Of a stretch of 64,000 bases of DNA, positions 1 through 14,600 are shown piece after piece (positions within the stretch are counted from its first letter, which is position 1; each line of letters opens with the position of its first letter). This stretch comes from Tipula vernalis (taxonomy: Eukaryota > Arthropoda > Insecta > Diptera > Tipulidae), in the NCBI GenBank assembly GCA_958295665.1, contig OY282559.1, positions 128,253,605 to 128,317,604 on the forward strand. The letters run 5' to 3'. The translations under genes were made by a program, and so were the position numbers. A model generated the notes under the pieces. The model was given only the letters and a program-made list of their open reading frames with translations. It ran no database searches and was not told the origin of the DNA.

Positions 1-3000
1 TGTCACAGCAATTACAGGTCCCGAAACCTATTGATATAGGTATCAACCATCGTAATCGGACCATTTTCGATTTTTGCCGCCCAAAACATTGTGGGCTATA
101 GCACAGTTAATTTTCAATAAAATTGAATTTTCTAAGAAATGATTAGAAATAATCGAGCAATCAAAATGAAAATTGTCACAGCAATTTCAGGTCCCGAAAC
201 CTATAGATAGAGGTATCAACCATCGTAATCGGACCATTTTAGATTTTTGCCGTCCAAAAACTTGTGGGCTATAGCATAGATGATTTTCAATAAAATTGAA
301 TTTTCTAAGAAATGTTTCAAAATAATCGAGCAATCAAAATGAAAATTGTCACAGCAATTACAGGTCCCGAAACCTATTGATATAAGAATCAACCATCGTA
401 ATCAAACCATTTTAGATTTTTGCCGCCCAAAACATTGTGGGCTATAGCACAGTTAATTTTCAATAAAATTGAATTTTCTAAGAAATGTTTAGAAACAATC
501 GAGCAATCAAAATGAAAATTGTCACAGCAATTACAGGTACCGAAACCTATTGATAGAGGTATCAACCATCGTAATCAAACCATTTTAGATTTTTGCCGCC
601 CAAAAACTTGTGGGCTATAGCACAGTTAATTTTCAATTAAATTGAATTTTCTAAGAAATGTTTAGAAATAATCGAGCAATTAAAATGAAAATTGTCACAG
701 CAATTACAGGTCCCGAAACCTATTGATAGAGGTATCAACCATCGTAATTGGACCATTTTCGATTTTTGCCGCCCAAAAACTTGTGGGCTATAGCACAGTT
801 AATTTTCAATAAAATTGAATTTTCTAAGAAATGTTTAGAAATAATCGAGCAATCAAAATAAAAATTGTCACAGCAATTACAGGTCCCGAAACCTATTGAT
901 GTAGGTATCAACCATCGTAATCGGACCATTTTAGATCTTTGTCGCCCAAAAACTTGTGGGCTATAGCACAGTTAATTTTCAATAAAATTGAATTTTCTAA
1001 GAAATGTTTAGAAATAATCGAGCAATCAAAATGAAAATTGTCACAGCAATTACAGGTCCCGAAACCTATTGATAGAGGTATCAACCATCGTAATCGGATC
1101 AGTTTAGATTTTTGCCGCCCAAAAACTTGCTATAGCACAGTTAATTTTCAATAAAATTGAATTTTCTAAGAAATGTTTAGAAATAATCGAGCAATCAAAA
1201 TGAAAATTGTCACAGCAATTACAGGTCCCGAAACCTATTGATATAGGTATCAACCATCGTAATCGGACCATTTTCGATTTTTGCCGCCCAAAACATTGTG
1301 GGCTATAGCACAGTTAATTTTCAATAAAATTGAATTTTCTAAGAAATGATTAGAAACAATCGAGCAATCAAAATAAAAATTGTCACAGCAATTTCTGGTC
1401 CCGAAACCTATTGATAGAGGTATCAACCATCGTAATCGGACCATTTTCGATTTTTGCCGCCCAAAAACTTGTGAGCTATATATAGTACAGTTAATTTTCA
1501 ATAAAATTGAATTTTCTAAGAAATGTTTAGAAATAATCGAGCAATCAAAATGAAAATTGTCACAGCAATTACAGGTACCGAAACCTATTGATAGAGGTAT
1601 CAACCATCGTAATCAAACCATTTTAGATTTTTGCCGCCCAAAAACTTGTGGGCTATAGCACAGTTAATTTTCAATAAAATTGAATTTTCTAAGAAATGTT
1701 TAGAAATACTCGAGCAATCAAAATGAAAATTGTCACAGCAATTACAGGTCCCGAAACCTATTGATAGATGTATCAACCATCGTAATGGGACCATTTTATA
1801 TTTTTGCCGCCCAAGAACTTGTGGGCTTTAGCACAGTTAATTTTCAATAAAATTGAATTTTCTAAGAAATGTTTAGAAATAATCGAGCAATCAAAATGAA
1901 AATTGTCACAGCAATTATAGGCCCCGAAACCTATTGATAGAGGTATCAACCATCGTAATCGGAACATTTTAGATTTTTGCCGCCCAAAAACTTGTGGGCT
2001 ATAATAGCACAGTTAATTTTCATTAAAATCGAATTTTCTAAGAAATGTTTAGAAATAATCGAGCAATCAAAATGAAAATTGTCACAGCAATTACAGGTCC
2101 CGAAACCTATTGATAGAGGTATCAACCATCGTAATTGGACCATTTTAGATTTTTGCCGCCCAAAAACTTGTGGGCTAAACACAGCAAATTTTCAATAAAA
2201 TTGAATTTTCTAAGAAATGTTTAGAAATAATCGAGCAATCAAAATGAAAATTGCCACAGCAATTACAGGTCCCGAAACCTATTGATAGAGGTATCAACCA
2301 TCGTAATCGGACCATTTTAGATTTCTGCCGCCCAAAAACTTGTGGGCTATAGCACAGTTAATTTTCAATAAAATTGAATTTTCTAAGAAATGTTTAGAAA
2401 TAATCGAGCAATCAAAATGCAAATTGTCACAGCAATTACAGGTCCCGAAACCTATTGATAGAGGTATCAACCATCGTAATTGGACCATTTTAGATTTTTG
2501 CCGCCCAAAAACTTTTGGGCTTTAGCACAGTTAATTTTCAATATAATTGAATTTTCTAAGAAATGTTTAGAAATAATCGAGCAATCAAAATGCAAATTGT
2601 CACAGCAATTACAGGTCCCGAAAACTATTGATAGGGGTATCAACCATCGTAATTGGACCATTTTAGATTTTTGCCGCCCAAAAACTTGTGGGCTATAGCA
2701 CAGTTAATTTTCACTAAAATTGAATTTTCTAAGAAATGTTTATAAATAATCGAGCAATCAAAATGAAAATTGTCACAGCAATTACAGGTCCCGAAACCTA
2801 TTGATAGAGGTATCAACCATCGTAATAAGACCATTTTATATTTTTGCCGCCCAAAAACTTGTGGGATTTAGCACAGTTAATTTTCAATAAAATTGAATTT
2901 TCTAAGAAATGTTTAGAAATAATCGAGCAATTAAAATGAAAATTGTCACAGCAATTACAGGTCCCGAAACCTATTGATAGAGGTATCAACCATCGTAATT

Positions 3001-3950
3001 GGACCATTTTAGATTTTTGCCGCCCAAAAACTTGTGGGCTATAGCACAGTTAATTTTAAATAAAATTGAATTTTCTAAGAAATGTTTAGAAATAATCGAG
3101 CAATAAAAATGCAAATTGTCACAGCAATTACAGGCCCCGAAACCTATTGATAGAGGTATCAACCATCGTAATCGGACCATTTTTCATTTTTGCCGCCCAA
3201 AAACTTGTGGGCTTTAGCACAGTTAATTTTCAATAAAATTGAATTTTCTAAGAAATGTTTAGAAATAATCGAGCAATCAAAATGCAAATTGTCACAGCAA
3301 TAACAGGTTCCGAAACCTATTGATAGAGGTATCAACTATCGTAATCGGGCCATTTTAGATTTTTGCCGCCCAAAAACTTGTGGGCTATAGCACAGTTAAT
3401 TTTCAATAAAATTGAATTTTCTAAGAAATGTTTAGAAATAATCGAGCAATAAAAATGCAAATTGTCACAGCAATTACAGGTCCCGAAACCTATTGATAGA
3501 GGTATCAACCATCGTAATTGGACCATTTTAGATTTTTGCCGCCCAAAAACTTGTGGGCTTTAGCACAGTTAATTTTCAATAAAATTGAATTTTCTAAGAA
3601 ATGTTTAGAAATAATCGAGCAATAAAAATGCAAATTGTCACAGCAATTACAGGCCCCGAAACCTATTGATAGAGGTATCAACCATCGTAATCGGACCATT
3701 TTTCATTTTTGCCGCCCAAAAACTTGTGGGCTATAGCACAGTTAATTTTCAATAAAATTGAATTTTCTAAGAAATGTTTAGAAATAATCGAGCAATAAAA
3801 ATGCAAATTGTCACAGCAATTACAGGTCCCGAAACCTATTGATAGAGGTATCAACCATCGTAATTGGACCATTTTAGATTTTTGCCGCCCAAAAACTTGT
3901 GGGCTTTAGCACAGTTAATTTTCAATATAATTGAATTTTCTAAGAAAGGT
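1..3950. repeat. Higher-order satellite block A, copy 1 (paired with 7251-11,710)
   Basis: This stretch of satellite monomers reappears almost unchanged 7,250 bp further on: positions 1-100 are identical to 7251-7350, and variant monomers at 735, 1250, 1600 and 1773 recur at 7985, 8500, 8850 and 9023. From about 1,910 the offset changes to 7,766 bp (2294 to 10,060, 3332 to 11,098, 3678 to 11,444), because the second copy carries 516 extra bases, about three monomers, near 9,160-9,675. Similarity falls away near 3,950/11,710. This is a segmental duplication of more than 20 monomers rather than a simple short higher-order repeat. Confidence 0.85.
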
Positions 3951-6900
3951 TTAGAAATAATCGAGCAATCAAAATAAAAATTGTCACAGCAATTACAGGT
4001 CCCGAAACCTATTGATACAGATATCAACCATCGTAATAGGACCATTTTAGATTTTTGCCGCCCAAAAACTTGTGGGTTATAGCACAGTTGATTTTCAATA
4101 AAATTGAATTTTCTAAGAAATGTTTAGAAATAATCGAGCAATAAAAATGCAAATTGTCACAGCAATTACAGGTCCCGAAAACTATTGATAGAGGTATCAA
4201 CCATCGTAATTGGACCATTTTAGATTTTTGCCGCCCAAAAACTTGTGGGTTATAGCACAGTTGATTTTCAATAAAATTGAATTTTCTAAGAAATGTTTAG
4301 AAATAATCGAGCAATCAAAATGAAAATTGTCACAGCAATTACAGGTCCCGAAACCTATTGATAGAGGTATCAACCATCGAAATTTGACCATTTTAGATTT
4401 TTGCCGCCCAAAAACTTGTGGGCTATAGCACAGTTAATTTTCAATAAAATTGAATTTTCTAAGAAATGTTTAGAAATAATCGAGCAATCAAAATAAAAAT
4501 TGTCACAGCAATTACAGGTCCCGAAACCTATTGATACAGATATCAACCATCGTAATAGGACCATTTTAGATTTTTGCCGCCCAAAAACTTGTGGGTTATA
4601 ACACAGTTGATTTTCAATAAAATTGAATTTTCTAAGAAATGTTTAGAAATAATCGAGCAATCAAAATGAAAATTGTCACAGCAATTTCTGGTCCCGAAAC
4701 CTATTGATAGAGGTATCAACCATCGTAATCGGACCATTTTATATTTTTGCCGCCCAAGAACTTGTGGGGTTAATTTTCAATAAAATTGAATTTTCTAAGA
4801 AATGTTTAGAAATAATCGAGCAATCAAAATGAAAATTGTCACAGCAATAACAGGTCCCGAAACCTATTGATAGAGGTATCAACCATTGTAATCGGACCAT
4901 TTTAGATTTTTGCCGCCCAAAAACTTGTGGGCTATAGCACAGTTGATTTTCAATCAAATTGAATTTTCTAAGAAATGTTTAGAAATAATCGAGCAATCAA
5001 AATGAAAATTGTCACAGCAATTACAGGTCCCGAAACCTATTGATAGAGGTATCAACCATCGTAATTGGACCATTTTAGATTTTTGCCGCCCAAAAACTTT
5101 TGGGCTATAGCACAGTTAATTTTCAATAAAATTAAATTTTCTAAGAAATGTTTAGAAATAATCGAGCAATCAAAATGAAAACTGTCACAGCAATTACAGG
5201 TCCCGAAACCTATTGATAGAGGTATCAACCATCGTAATCGGACAATTTTAGATTTATGCCGCTCAAAAGGTTGTGGGCTTATAGCACAGTTAATTTTCAA
5301 TAAAATTGAATTTTCTAAGAAATGTTTAGAAATAATCGAGCAATCAAAATGAAAACTGTCACAGCAATAACAGGTCCTGAAACCTATTGATAGAGGTATC
5401 AACCATCGTAATCGGGCCATTTTAGATTTTGGCCGCCCAAAAACTAGTGGGCTATAGCATAGTTAATTTTCAATAAAATTGAATTTTCTAAGAAATGTTT
5501 AGAAATAATCGAGCAATCAAAATGAAAATTGTCATAGCAATTACAGGTCCCGAAACCTATTGATAGAGATATAAACCATCGTAATCGGACCATTTTAGAT
5601 TTTTGCCGCCCAAAAACATGCGGGCTATAGCACAGTTAATTTTCAATAAAATTGAATTTTCTAAAAAATGTTTAGAAATAATCGAGCAATCAAAATGAAA
5701 ATTGTCACAGAAATTACAGCTCCCGAAACCTTAGAAATATCAACCATCGTAATCGGACCATTTTAGATTTTTGCCACCCAAAAACTTGTGGGCTATAGCA
5801 CAGTTAATTTTCAATAAAATTGAATTTTCTAAGAAATGTTTAGAAATAATCGAGCAATCAAAATGAAAATTGTCACAGCAATTACAGGTCCCGAAACCTA
5901 TTGATACAGCTATCAACCATCGTAATCGAACCATTTTAGATTTTTGCCGCTTAAAAACTTGTGGGCTCTAGCATAGTTGATTTTCAATAAAATTGAATTT
6001 TCTAAGAAATGTTTAGAAATAATCGAGCAATCAAAATGAAAATTATCACAACAATTACAGGTCCTGAAACCTATTGTTAGAGGTATCAACCATCGTAATC
6101 GGACCATTTTAGATTTTTGCCGCCCAAAAAGTTGTGGGATTTAGCACAGTTATTTTTCAATAAAATTGAATTTTCTAAGAAATGTTTAGAAATAATCGAG
6201 CAATCAAAATGAAAATTGTTACAGCAATAACAGGTTCCGAAACCTATTGATAGAGGTATCAACCATCGTAATCGGACCATTTTAGATTTTTGCCGCCCAA
6301 AAACTTGTGGGCTATAACACAGTTAATTTTCATTAAAATTGAATTTTCTAAAAAATGTTTAGAAATAATCGAGCAATCAAAATGAAAATTGTCACAGGAA
6401 TTACAGCTCCCGAAACCTTAGAAATATCAACCATCGTAATCGGACCATTTTAGATTTTTGCCGCCCAAAAACTTGTGGGCTATAGCACAGTTAATTTTCA
6501 ATAGAATTGAATTTTCTAAGAAATGTTTAGAAATAATCGAGCAATCAAAATGCAAATTGTCACAGCAATAACAGGTCCTGAAACCTATTGATAGAGGTAT
6601 CAACCATCGTAATCGGGCCATTTTAGATTTTGGCCGCCCAAAAACTTGTGGGCTATAGCATAGTTAATTTTCAATAAAATTGAATTTTCTAAGAAATGTA
6701 TAGAAATAATCGAGCAATCAAAATGAAAATTGTCATAGCAATTACAGGTCCCGAAACCTATAGATAGAGGTATCAACCATCGTAATCGGACAATTTTAGA
6801 TTTATGCCGCTCAAAAGGTTGTGGGCTTATAGCACAGTTAATTTTCAATAAAATTGAATTTTCTAAGAAATGTTTAGAAATAATCGAGCAATCAAAATGA

Positions 6901-7250
6901 AAACTGTCACAGCAATAACAGGTCCTGAAACCTATTGATAGAGGTATCAACCATCGTAATCGGGCCATTTTAGATTTTGGCCGCCCAAAAACTTGTGGGC
7001 TATAGCATAGTTAATTTTCAATAAAATTGAATTTTCTAAGAAATGTTTAGAAATAATCGAGCAATCAAAATGAAAATTGTCATAGCAATTACAGGTCCCG
7101 AAACCTATAGATAGAGGTATCAACCATCGTAATCGGACCATTTCAGATTTTTGCCGTCCAAAAACTTGTGGGCTATAGCATAGATGATTTTCAATAAAAT
7201 TGAATTTTCTAAGAAATGTTTCGAAATAATCGAGCAATCAAAATGAAAAT

Positions 7251-10200
7251 TGTCACAGCAATTACAGGTCCCGAAACCTATTGATATAGGTATCAACCAT
7301 CGTAATCGGACCATTTTCGATTTTTGCCGCCCAAAACATTGTGGGCTATAGCACAGTTAATTTTCAATAAAATTGAATTTTCTAAGAAATGATTAGAAAT
7401 AATCGAGCAATCAAAATGAAAATTGTCACAGCAATTTCAGGTCCCGAAACCTATAGATAGAGGTATCAACCATCGTAATCGGACCATTTCAGATTTTTGC
7501 CGTCCAAAAACTTGTGGGCTATAGCATAGATGATTTTCAATAAAATTGAATTTTCTAAGAAATGTTTCGAAATAATCGAGCAATCAAAATGAAAATTGTC
7601 ACAGCAATTACAGGTCCCGAAACCTATTGATATAAGAATCAACCATCGTAATCGGACCATTTTAGATTTTTGCCGCCCAAAACATTGTGGGCTATAGCAC
7701 AGTTAATTTTCAATAAAATTGAATTTTCTAAGAAATGTTTAGAAACAATCGAGCAATCAAAATGAAAATTGTCACAGCAATTACAGGTACCGAAACCTAT
7801 TGATAGAGGTATCAACCATCGTAATCAAACCATTTTAGATTTTTGCCGCCCAAAAACTTGTGGGCTATAGCACAGTTAATTTTCAATAAAATTGAATTTT
7901 CTAAGAAATGTTTAGAAATAATCGAGCAATTAAAATGAAAATTGTCACAGCAATTACAGGTCCCGAAACCTATTGATAGAGGTATCAACCATCGTAATTG
8001 GACCATTTTCGATTTTTGCCGCCCAAAAACTTGTGGGCTATAGCACAGTTAATTTTCAATAAAATTGAATTTTCTAAGAAATGTTTAGAAATAATCGAGC
8101 AATCAAAATAAAAATTGTCACAGCAATTACAGGTCCCGAAACCTATTGATGTAGGTATCAACCATCGTAATCGGACCATTTTAGATCTTTGTCGCCCAAA
8201 AACTTGTGGGCTATAGCACAGTTAATTTTCAATAAAATTGAATTTTCTAAGAAATGTTTAGAAATAATCGAGCAATCAAAATGAAAATTGTCACAGCAAT
8301 TACAGGTCCCGAAACCTATTGATAGAGGTATCAACCATCGTAATCGGATCAGTTTAGATTTTTGCCGCCCAAAAACTTGCTATAGCACAGTTAATTTTCA
8401 ATAAAATTGAATTTTCTAAGAAATGTTTTGAAATAATCGAGCAATCAAAATGAAAATTGTCACAGCAATTACAGGTCCCGAAACCTATTGATATAGGTAT
8501 CAACCATCGTAATCGGACCATTTTCGATTTTTGCCGCCCAAAACATTGTGGGCTATAGCACAGTTAATTTTCAATAAAATTGAATTTTCTAAGAAATGAT
8601 TAGAAACAATCGAGCAATCAAAATAAAAATTGTCACAGCAATTTCTGGTCCCGAAACCTATTGATAGAGGTATCAACCATCGTAATCGGACCATTTTCGA
8701 TTTTTGCCGCCCAAAAACTTGTGAGCTATATATAGTACAGTTAATTTTCAATAAAATTGAATTTTCTAAGAAATGTTTAGAAATAATCGAGCAATCAAAA
8801 TGAAAATTGTCACAGCAATTACAGGTACCGAAACCTATTGATAGAGGTATCAACCATCGTAATCAAACCATTTTAGATTTTTGCCGCCCAAAAACTTGTG
8901 GGCTATAGCACAGTTAATTTTCAATAAAATTGAATTTTCTAAGAAATGTTTAGAAATAATCGAGCAATCAAAATGAAAATTGTCACAGCAATTACAGGTC
9001 CCGAAACCTATTGATAGATGTATCAACCATCGTAATGGGACCATTTTATATTTTTGCCGCCCAAGAACTTGTGGGCTTTAGCACAGTTAATTTTCAATAA
9101 AATTGAATTTTCTAAGAAATGTTTAGAAATAATCGAGCAATCAAAATGAAAATTGTCACAGCAATTACAGGTCCCGAAACCTATTGATGTAGGTATCAAC
9201 CATCGTAATCGGACCATTTTAGATCTTTGTCGCCCAAAAACTTGTGGGCTATAGCACAGTTAATTTTCAATAAAATTGAATTTCCTAAGAAATGTTTAGA
9301 AATAATCGAGCAATCAAAATGAAAATTGTCACAGCCATTACAGGTCCCGAAACCAATAGATAGAGGTATCAACCATCGTAATCCTACCATTTTAGATTTT
9401 TGCCGCCCAAAAACTTGTGGGCTATAGCAAAGTTAATTTTCAATAAAATTGAAGTTTCTAAGAAATGTTTAGAAATAATCGAGCAATCAAAATGAAAATT
9501 GTCACAGCAATTACAGGTCCCGAAACCTATTGATAGAGGTATCAACCATCGTAATCGGATCATTTTAGAGTTTTGCCGCCCAAAAACTTGCTATAGCACA
9601 GTTAATTTTCAATAAAATTGAATTTTCTAAGAAATGTTTAGAAATAATCGAGCAATCAAAATGAAAATTGTCACAGCAATTATAGGCCCCGAAACCTATT
9701 GATAGAGGTATCAACCATCGTAATCGGAACATTTTAGATTTTTGCCGCCCAAAAACTTGTGGGCTATAATAGCACAGTTAATTTTCATTAAAATCGAATT
9801 TTCTAAGAAATGTTTAGAAATAATCGAGCAATCAAAATGAAAATTGTCACAGCAATTACAGGTCCCGAAACCTATTGATAGAGGTATCAACCATCGTAAT
9901 TGGACCATTTTAGATTTTTGCCGCCCAAAAACTTGTGGGCTATAACACGGCAAATTTTCAATAAAATTGAATTTTCTAAGAAATGTTTAGAAATAATCGA
10001 GCAATCAAAATGAAAATTGCCACAGCAATTACAGGTCCCGAAACCTATTGATAGAGGTATCAACCATCGTAATCGGACCATTTTAGATTTCTGCCGCCCA
10101 AAAACTTGTGGGCTATAGCAAAGTTAATTTTCAATAAAATTGAATTTTCTAAGAAATGTTTAGAAATAATCGAGCAATCAAAATGCAAATTGTCACAGCA

Positions 10201-11710
10201 ATTACAGGTCCCGAAACCTATTGATAGAGGTATCAACCATCGTAATTGGACCATTTTAGATTTTTGCCGCCCAAAAACTTTTGGGCTTTAGCACAGTTAA
10301 TTTTCAATATAATTGAATTTTCTAAGAAATGTTTAGAAATAATCGAGCAATCAAAATGCAAATTGTCACAGCAATTACAGGTCCCGAAACCTATTGATAG
10401 GGGTATCAACCATCGTAATTGGACCATTTTAGATTTTTGCCGCCCAAAAACTTGTGGGCTATAGCACAGTTAATTTTCACTAAAATTGAATTTTCTAAGA
10501 AATGTTTATAAATAATCGAGCAATCAAAATGAAAATTGTCACAGCAATTACAGGTCCCGAAACCTATTGATAGAGGTATCAACCATCGTAATAAGACCAT
10601 TTTATATTTTTGCCGCCCAAAAACTTGTGGGATTTAGCACAGTTAATTTTCAATAAAATTGAATTTTCTAAGAAATGTTTAGAAATAATCGAGCAATTAA
10701 AATGAAAATTGTCACAGCAATTACAGGTCCCGAAACCTATTGATAGAGGTATCAACCATCGTAATTGGACCATTTTAGATTTTTGCCGCCCAAAAACTTG
10801 TGGGCTATAGCACAGTTAATTTTAAATAAAATTTAATTTTCTAAGAAATGTTTAGAAATAATCGAGCAATAAAAATGCAAATTGTCACAGCAATTACAGG
10901 CCCCGAAACCTATTGATAGAGGTATCAACCATCGTAATCGGACCATTTTTCATTTTTGCCGCCCAAAAACTTGTGGGCTTTAGCACAGTTAATTTTCAAT
11001 AAAATTGAATTTTCTAAGAAATGTTTAGAAATAATCGAGCAATCAAAATGCAAATTGTCACAGCAATAACAGGTTCCGAAACCTATTGATAGAGGTATCA
11101 ACTATCGTAATCGGGCCATTTTAGATTTTTGCCGCCCAAAAACTTGTGGGCTATAGCACAGTTAATTTTCAATAAAATTGAATTTTCTAAGAAATGTTTA
11201 GAAATAATCGAGCAATAAAAATGCAAATTGTCACAGCAATTACAGGTCCCGAAACCTATTGATAGAGGTATCAACCATCGTAATTGGACCATTTTAGATT
11301 TTTGCCGCCCAAAAACTTGTGGGCTTTAGCACAGTTAATTTTCAATAAAATTGAATTTTCTAAGAAATGTTTAGAAATAATCGAGCAATAAAAATGCAAA
11401 TTGTCACAGCAATTACAGGCCCCAAAACCTATTGATAGAGGTATCAACCATCGTAATCGGACCATTTTAGATTTTTGCCGCCCAAAAACTTGTGGGCTAT
11501 AGCACAGTTAATTTTCAATAAAATTGAATTTTCTAAGAAATGTTTAGAAATAATCGAGCAATAAAAATGCAAATTGTCACAGCAATTACAGGTCCCGAAA
11601 CCTATTGATAGAGGTATCAACCATCGTAATTGGACCATTTTAGATTTTTGCCGCCCAAAAACTTGTGGGCTTTAGCACAGTTAATTTTCAATATAATTGA
11701 ATTTTCTAAG
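7251..11710. repeat. Higher-order satellite block A, copy 2
   Basis: Second copy of the block starting at position 1, with a three-monomer (516-bp) gain at about 9,160-9,675. Single-base differences such as CATTTT versus CATTTC near 230/7,480 show the copies are near-identical but not identical, so the duplication is relatively recent compared with divergence among neighbouring monomers. A partial third copy of its right part may lie near 23,810-24,350 (offset 20,478 bp from 3,332-3,872). Confidence 0.85.
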
Positions 11711-14600
11711 AAATGTTTAGAAATAATCGAGCAATCAAAATGAAAATTGTCACAGCAATTACAGGTCCCGAAACCTATTGATGGAGGTATCAACCATCGT
11801 AATCGAACCATTTTAGATTTTTGCCGCCCAAAAACTTGTGGGCTATAGCACAGTTAATTTTCAATGAATTTGAATTTTTTAAAAAATGTTTAGAAATAAT
11901 CGAGCAATCAAAATGAAAATTGTCACAGCAATTACAGCTCCCGAAACCTTAGAAATATCAACCATCGTAATCGAACCATTTTAGATTTTTGCCGCCCAAA
12001 ATTTTGTGGGCTACAGCACATTTAATTTTCAATAAAATTGAATTTTCTAAGAAATGTTTAGAAATAATCGAGCAATCAAAATGAAAATTGTCACAGCAAT
12101 AACAGGTCCCGAAACCTATTGATAGAGGTATCAACCATCGTAATCGGACCATTTTAGATTTTTGCCGCCCAAAAACTTGTGGGCTATAGCACAGTTGATT
12201 TTCAATAAAATTGAATTTTCTAAAAAATGTTTAGAAATAATCGAGCAATCAAAATGAAAATTGTCACAGCAATTACAGGTCCCGAAACCTATTGATAGAG
12301 GTATCAACCATCGTAATTGGATCGTTTTAGATTTTTGCCGCCCAAAAACTTGTGGGCTATAGCACAGTTGATTTTCAATAAAATTGAATTTTCTAAGAAA
12401 TGTTTAGAAATAATCGCGCAATCAAAATTAAAATTGTCACAGCAATTACAGATCCCGAAACCTATTGTTAGAGGTATCAACCATCGTAATTGGACCATTT
12501 TAGATTTTTGCCGCCCAAAAACTTGTGGGCTATAGCACAGTTAATTTTCAATAAAATTGAATTTTCTAAGAAATGTTTAGAAATAATCGAGCAATCAAAA
12601 TGCAAATTGTCACAGCAATTACAGGTCCCGAAACCTATTGTTAGAGGTATCAACCATCGTAATTGGACCATTTTAGATTTTTGCCGCCCAAAAACTTGTG
12701 GGCTATAACACAGTTAATTTTCAATAATATTGAATTTTCTAAGAAATTTTTAGAAATAATCGAGCAATCAAAATGAAAATTGTCACAGCAATAACAGGTT
12801 CCGAAACCTATTGATAGAGGTATCAACTATCGTAATCGGACCATTTTAGATTTTTGCCGCCCAAAAACTTGTGGGCTATAGCACAGTTAATTTTCAATCA
12901 AATTGAATTTTCTAAGAAATGTTTAGAAATAATCGAACAATCAAAGTGTAAATTGTCACAGCAATAACAGGTCCCGAAACCTATTGATAGAGGTATCAAC
13001 CATCGTAATTGGACCATTTTAGATTTTTGCCGCCCAAAAACTTGTGGGATATAATAGCACAGTTAATTTTCATAAAAATTAAATTTTCTAAGAAATGTTT
13101 AGAAATAATCGAACAATCAAAATGAAAATTGTCACAGCAATTACAGGTCCCGAAACCTATTGATAGAGGTATCAACCATCGTAACTGGACCATTTTAGAT
13201 TTTTGCCGCCCAAAAACTTGTGGGCTATAGCACAGTTGATTTTCAATAAAATTGAATTTTCTAAGAAATGTTTAGAAATAATCGAACAATCAAAATGAAA
13301 ATTGTCACAGCAATTACAGGTCCCGAAACCTATTGATAGAGGTATCAACCATCGTAATCGAACCATTTTAAATTTTTGCCGCCCAAAAACTTGTGGGCTA
13401 TAGCACACTTGATTTTCAATAAAATTGAATTTTCTAAGAAATGTTTAGAAATAATCGAGCAATTAAAATAAAAATTGTCACAGCAATAACAGGTTCTGAA
13501 ACCTATTGATAGAGGTATCAACCATCGTAATCGGACCATTTTAGATTTTTGCCGCCCAAAAACTTGTGGGCTATAGCACAGTTAATTTTCAATAAAATTG
13601 AATTTTCTAAGAAATGTTTAGAAATAATCGAGCAATAAAAATGAAAATTGTCACAGCAATTACAGGCCCCGAAACCTATTGATAGAGGTATCAACCATCG
13701 TAATCGGACCATTTTTGATTTTTGCCGCCCAAAAACTTGTGGGCTTTAGCACAGTTAATTTTCAATAAAATTGAATTTTCTAAGAAATGTTTAGAAATAA
13801 TCGAGCAATCAAAATGCAAATTGTCACAGCAATTACAGGTTCCGAAACCTATTGATAGAGGTATCAACCATCGTAATTGGACCATTTTAGATTTTTGCCG
13901 CCCAAAAACTTTTGGGCTTTAGCACAGTTAATTTTCAATATAATTGAATTTTCTAAGAAATGTTTAGAAATAATCGAGCAATCAAAATGCAAATTGTCAC
14001 AGCAATAACAGGTTCCGAAACCTATTGATAGAGGTATCAACTATCGTAATCGGGCCATTTTAGATTTTTGCCGCCCAAAAACTTGTGGGCTATAGCACAG
14101 TTAATTTTCAATAAAATTGAATTTTCTAAGAAATGTTTAGAAATAATCGAGCAATCAAAATGCAAATTGTCACAGCAATTACAGGTCCCGAAAAATATTG
14201 ATAGAGGTATCAACCATCGTAATTGGACCATTTTAGATTTTTGCCGCCCAAAAACTTTTGGGCTTTAGCACAGTTAATTTTCAATATAATTGAATTTTCT
14301 AAGAAATGTTTAGAAATAATCGAGCAATCAAAATGCAAATTTTCACAGCATTTACAGGTCCCGAAACCTATTGATGGAGGTATCAACCATCGTAATCGAA
14401 CCATTTTAGATTTTTGCCGCCCAAAAACTTGTGGGCTATAGCACAGTTAATTTTCAATGAATTTGAATTTTTTAAAAAATGTATAGAAATAATCGAGCAA
14501 TCAAAATGAAAATTGTCACAGCAATTACAGCTCCCGAAACCTATTGATAGAGGTATCAACCATCGTAATCGGACCATTTTAGATTTTTGCCGCCCAAAAA
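11444..14600. repeat. Higher-order satellite block B, copy 1
   Basis: A run of distinctive monomers in this block recurs at a constant offset of 12,712 bp (11,444 to 24,156; 11,958 to 24,670; 12,996 to 25,708; 13,691 to 26,403; 14,383 to 27,095). Part of it also recurs at an offset of 5,195 bp (11,617 to 16,812; 11,958 to 17,153; 12,996 to 18,191; 13,691 to 18,886). The block carries two useful markers: the 168-bp monomer with the shortened CCTTAGAAATATC segment, and a 176-bp monomer with GGGATATAATAGCAC. Confidence 0.85.
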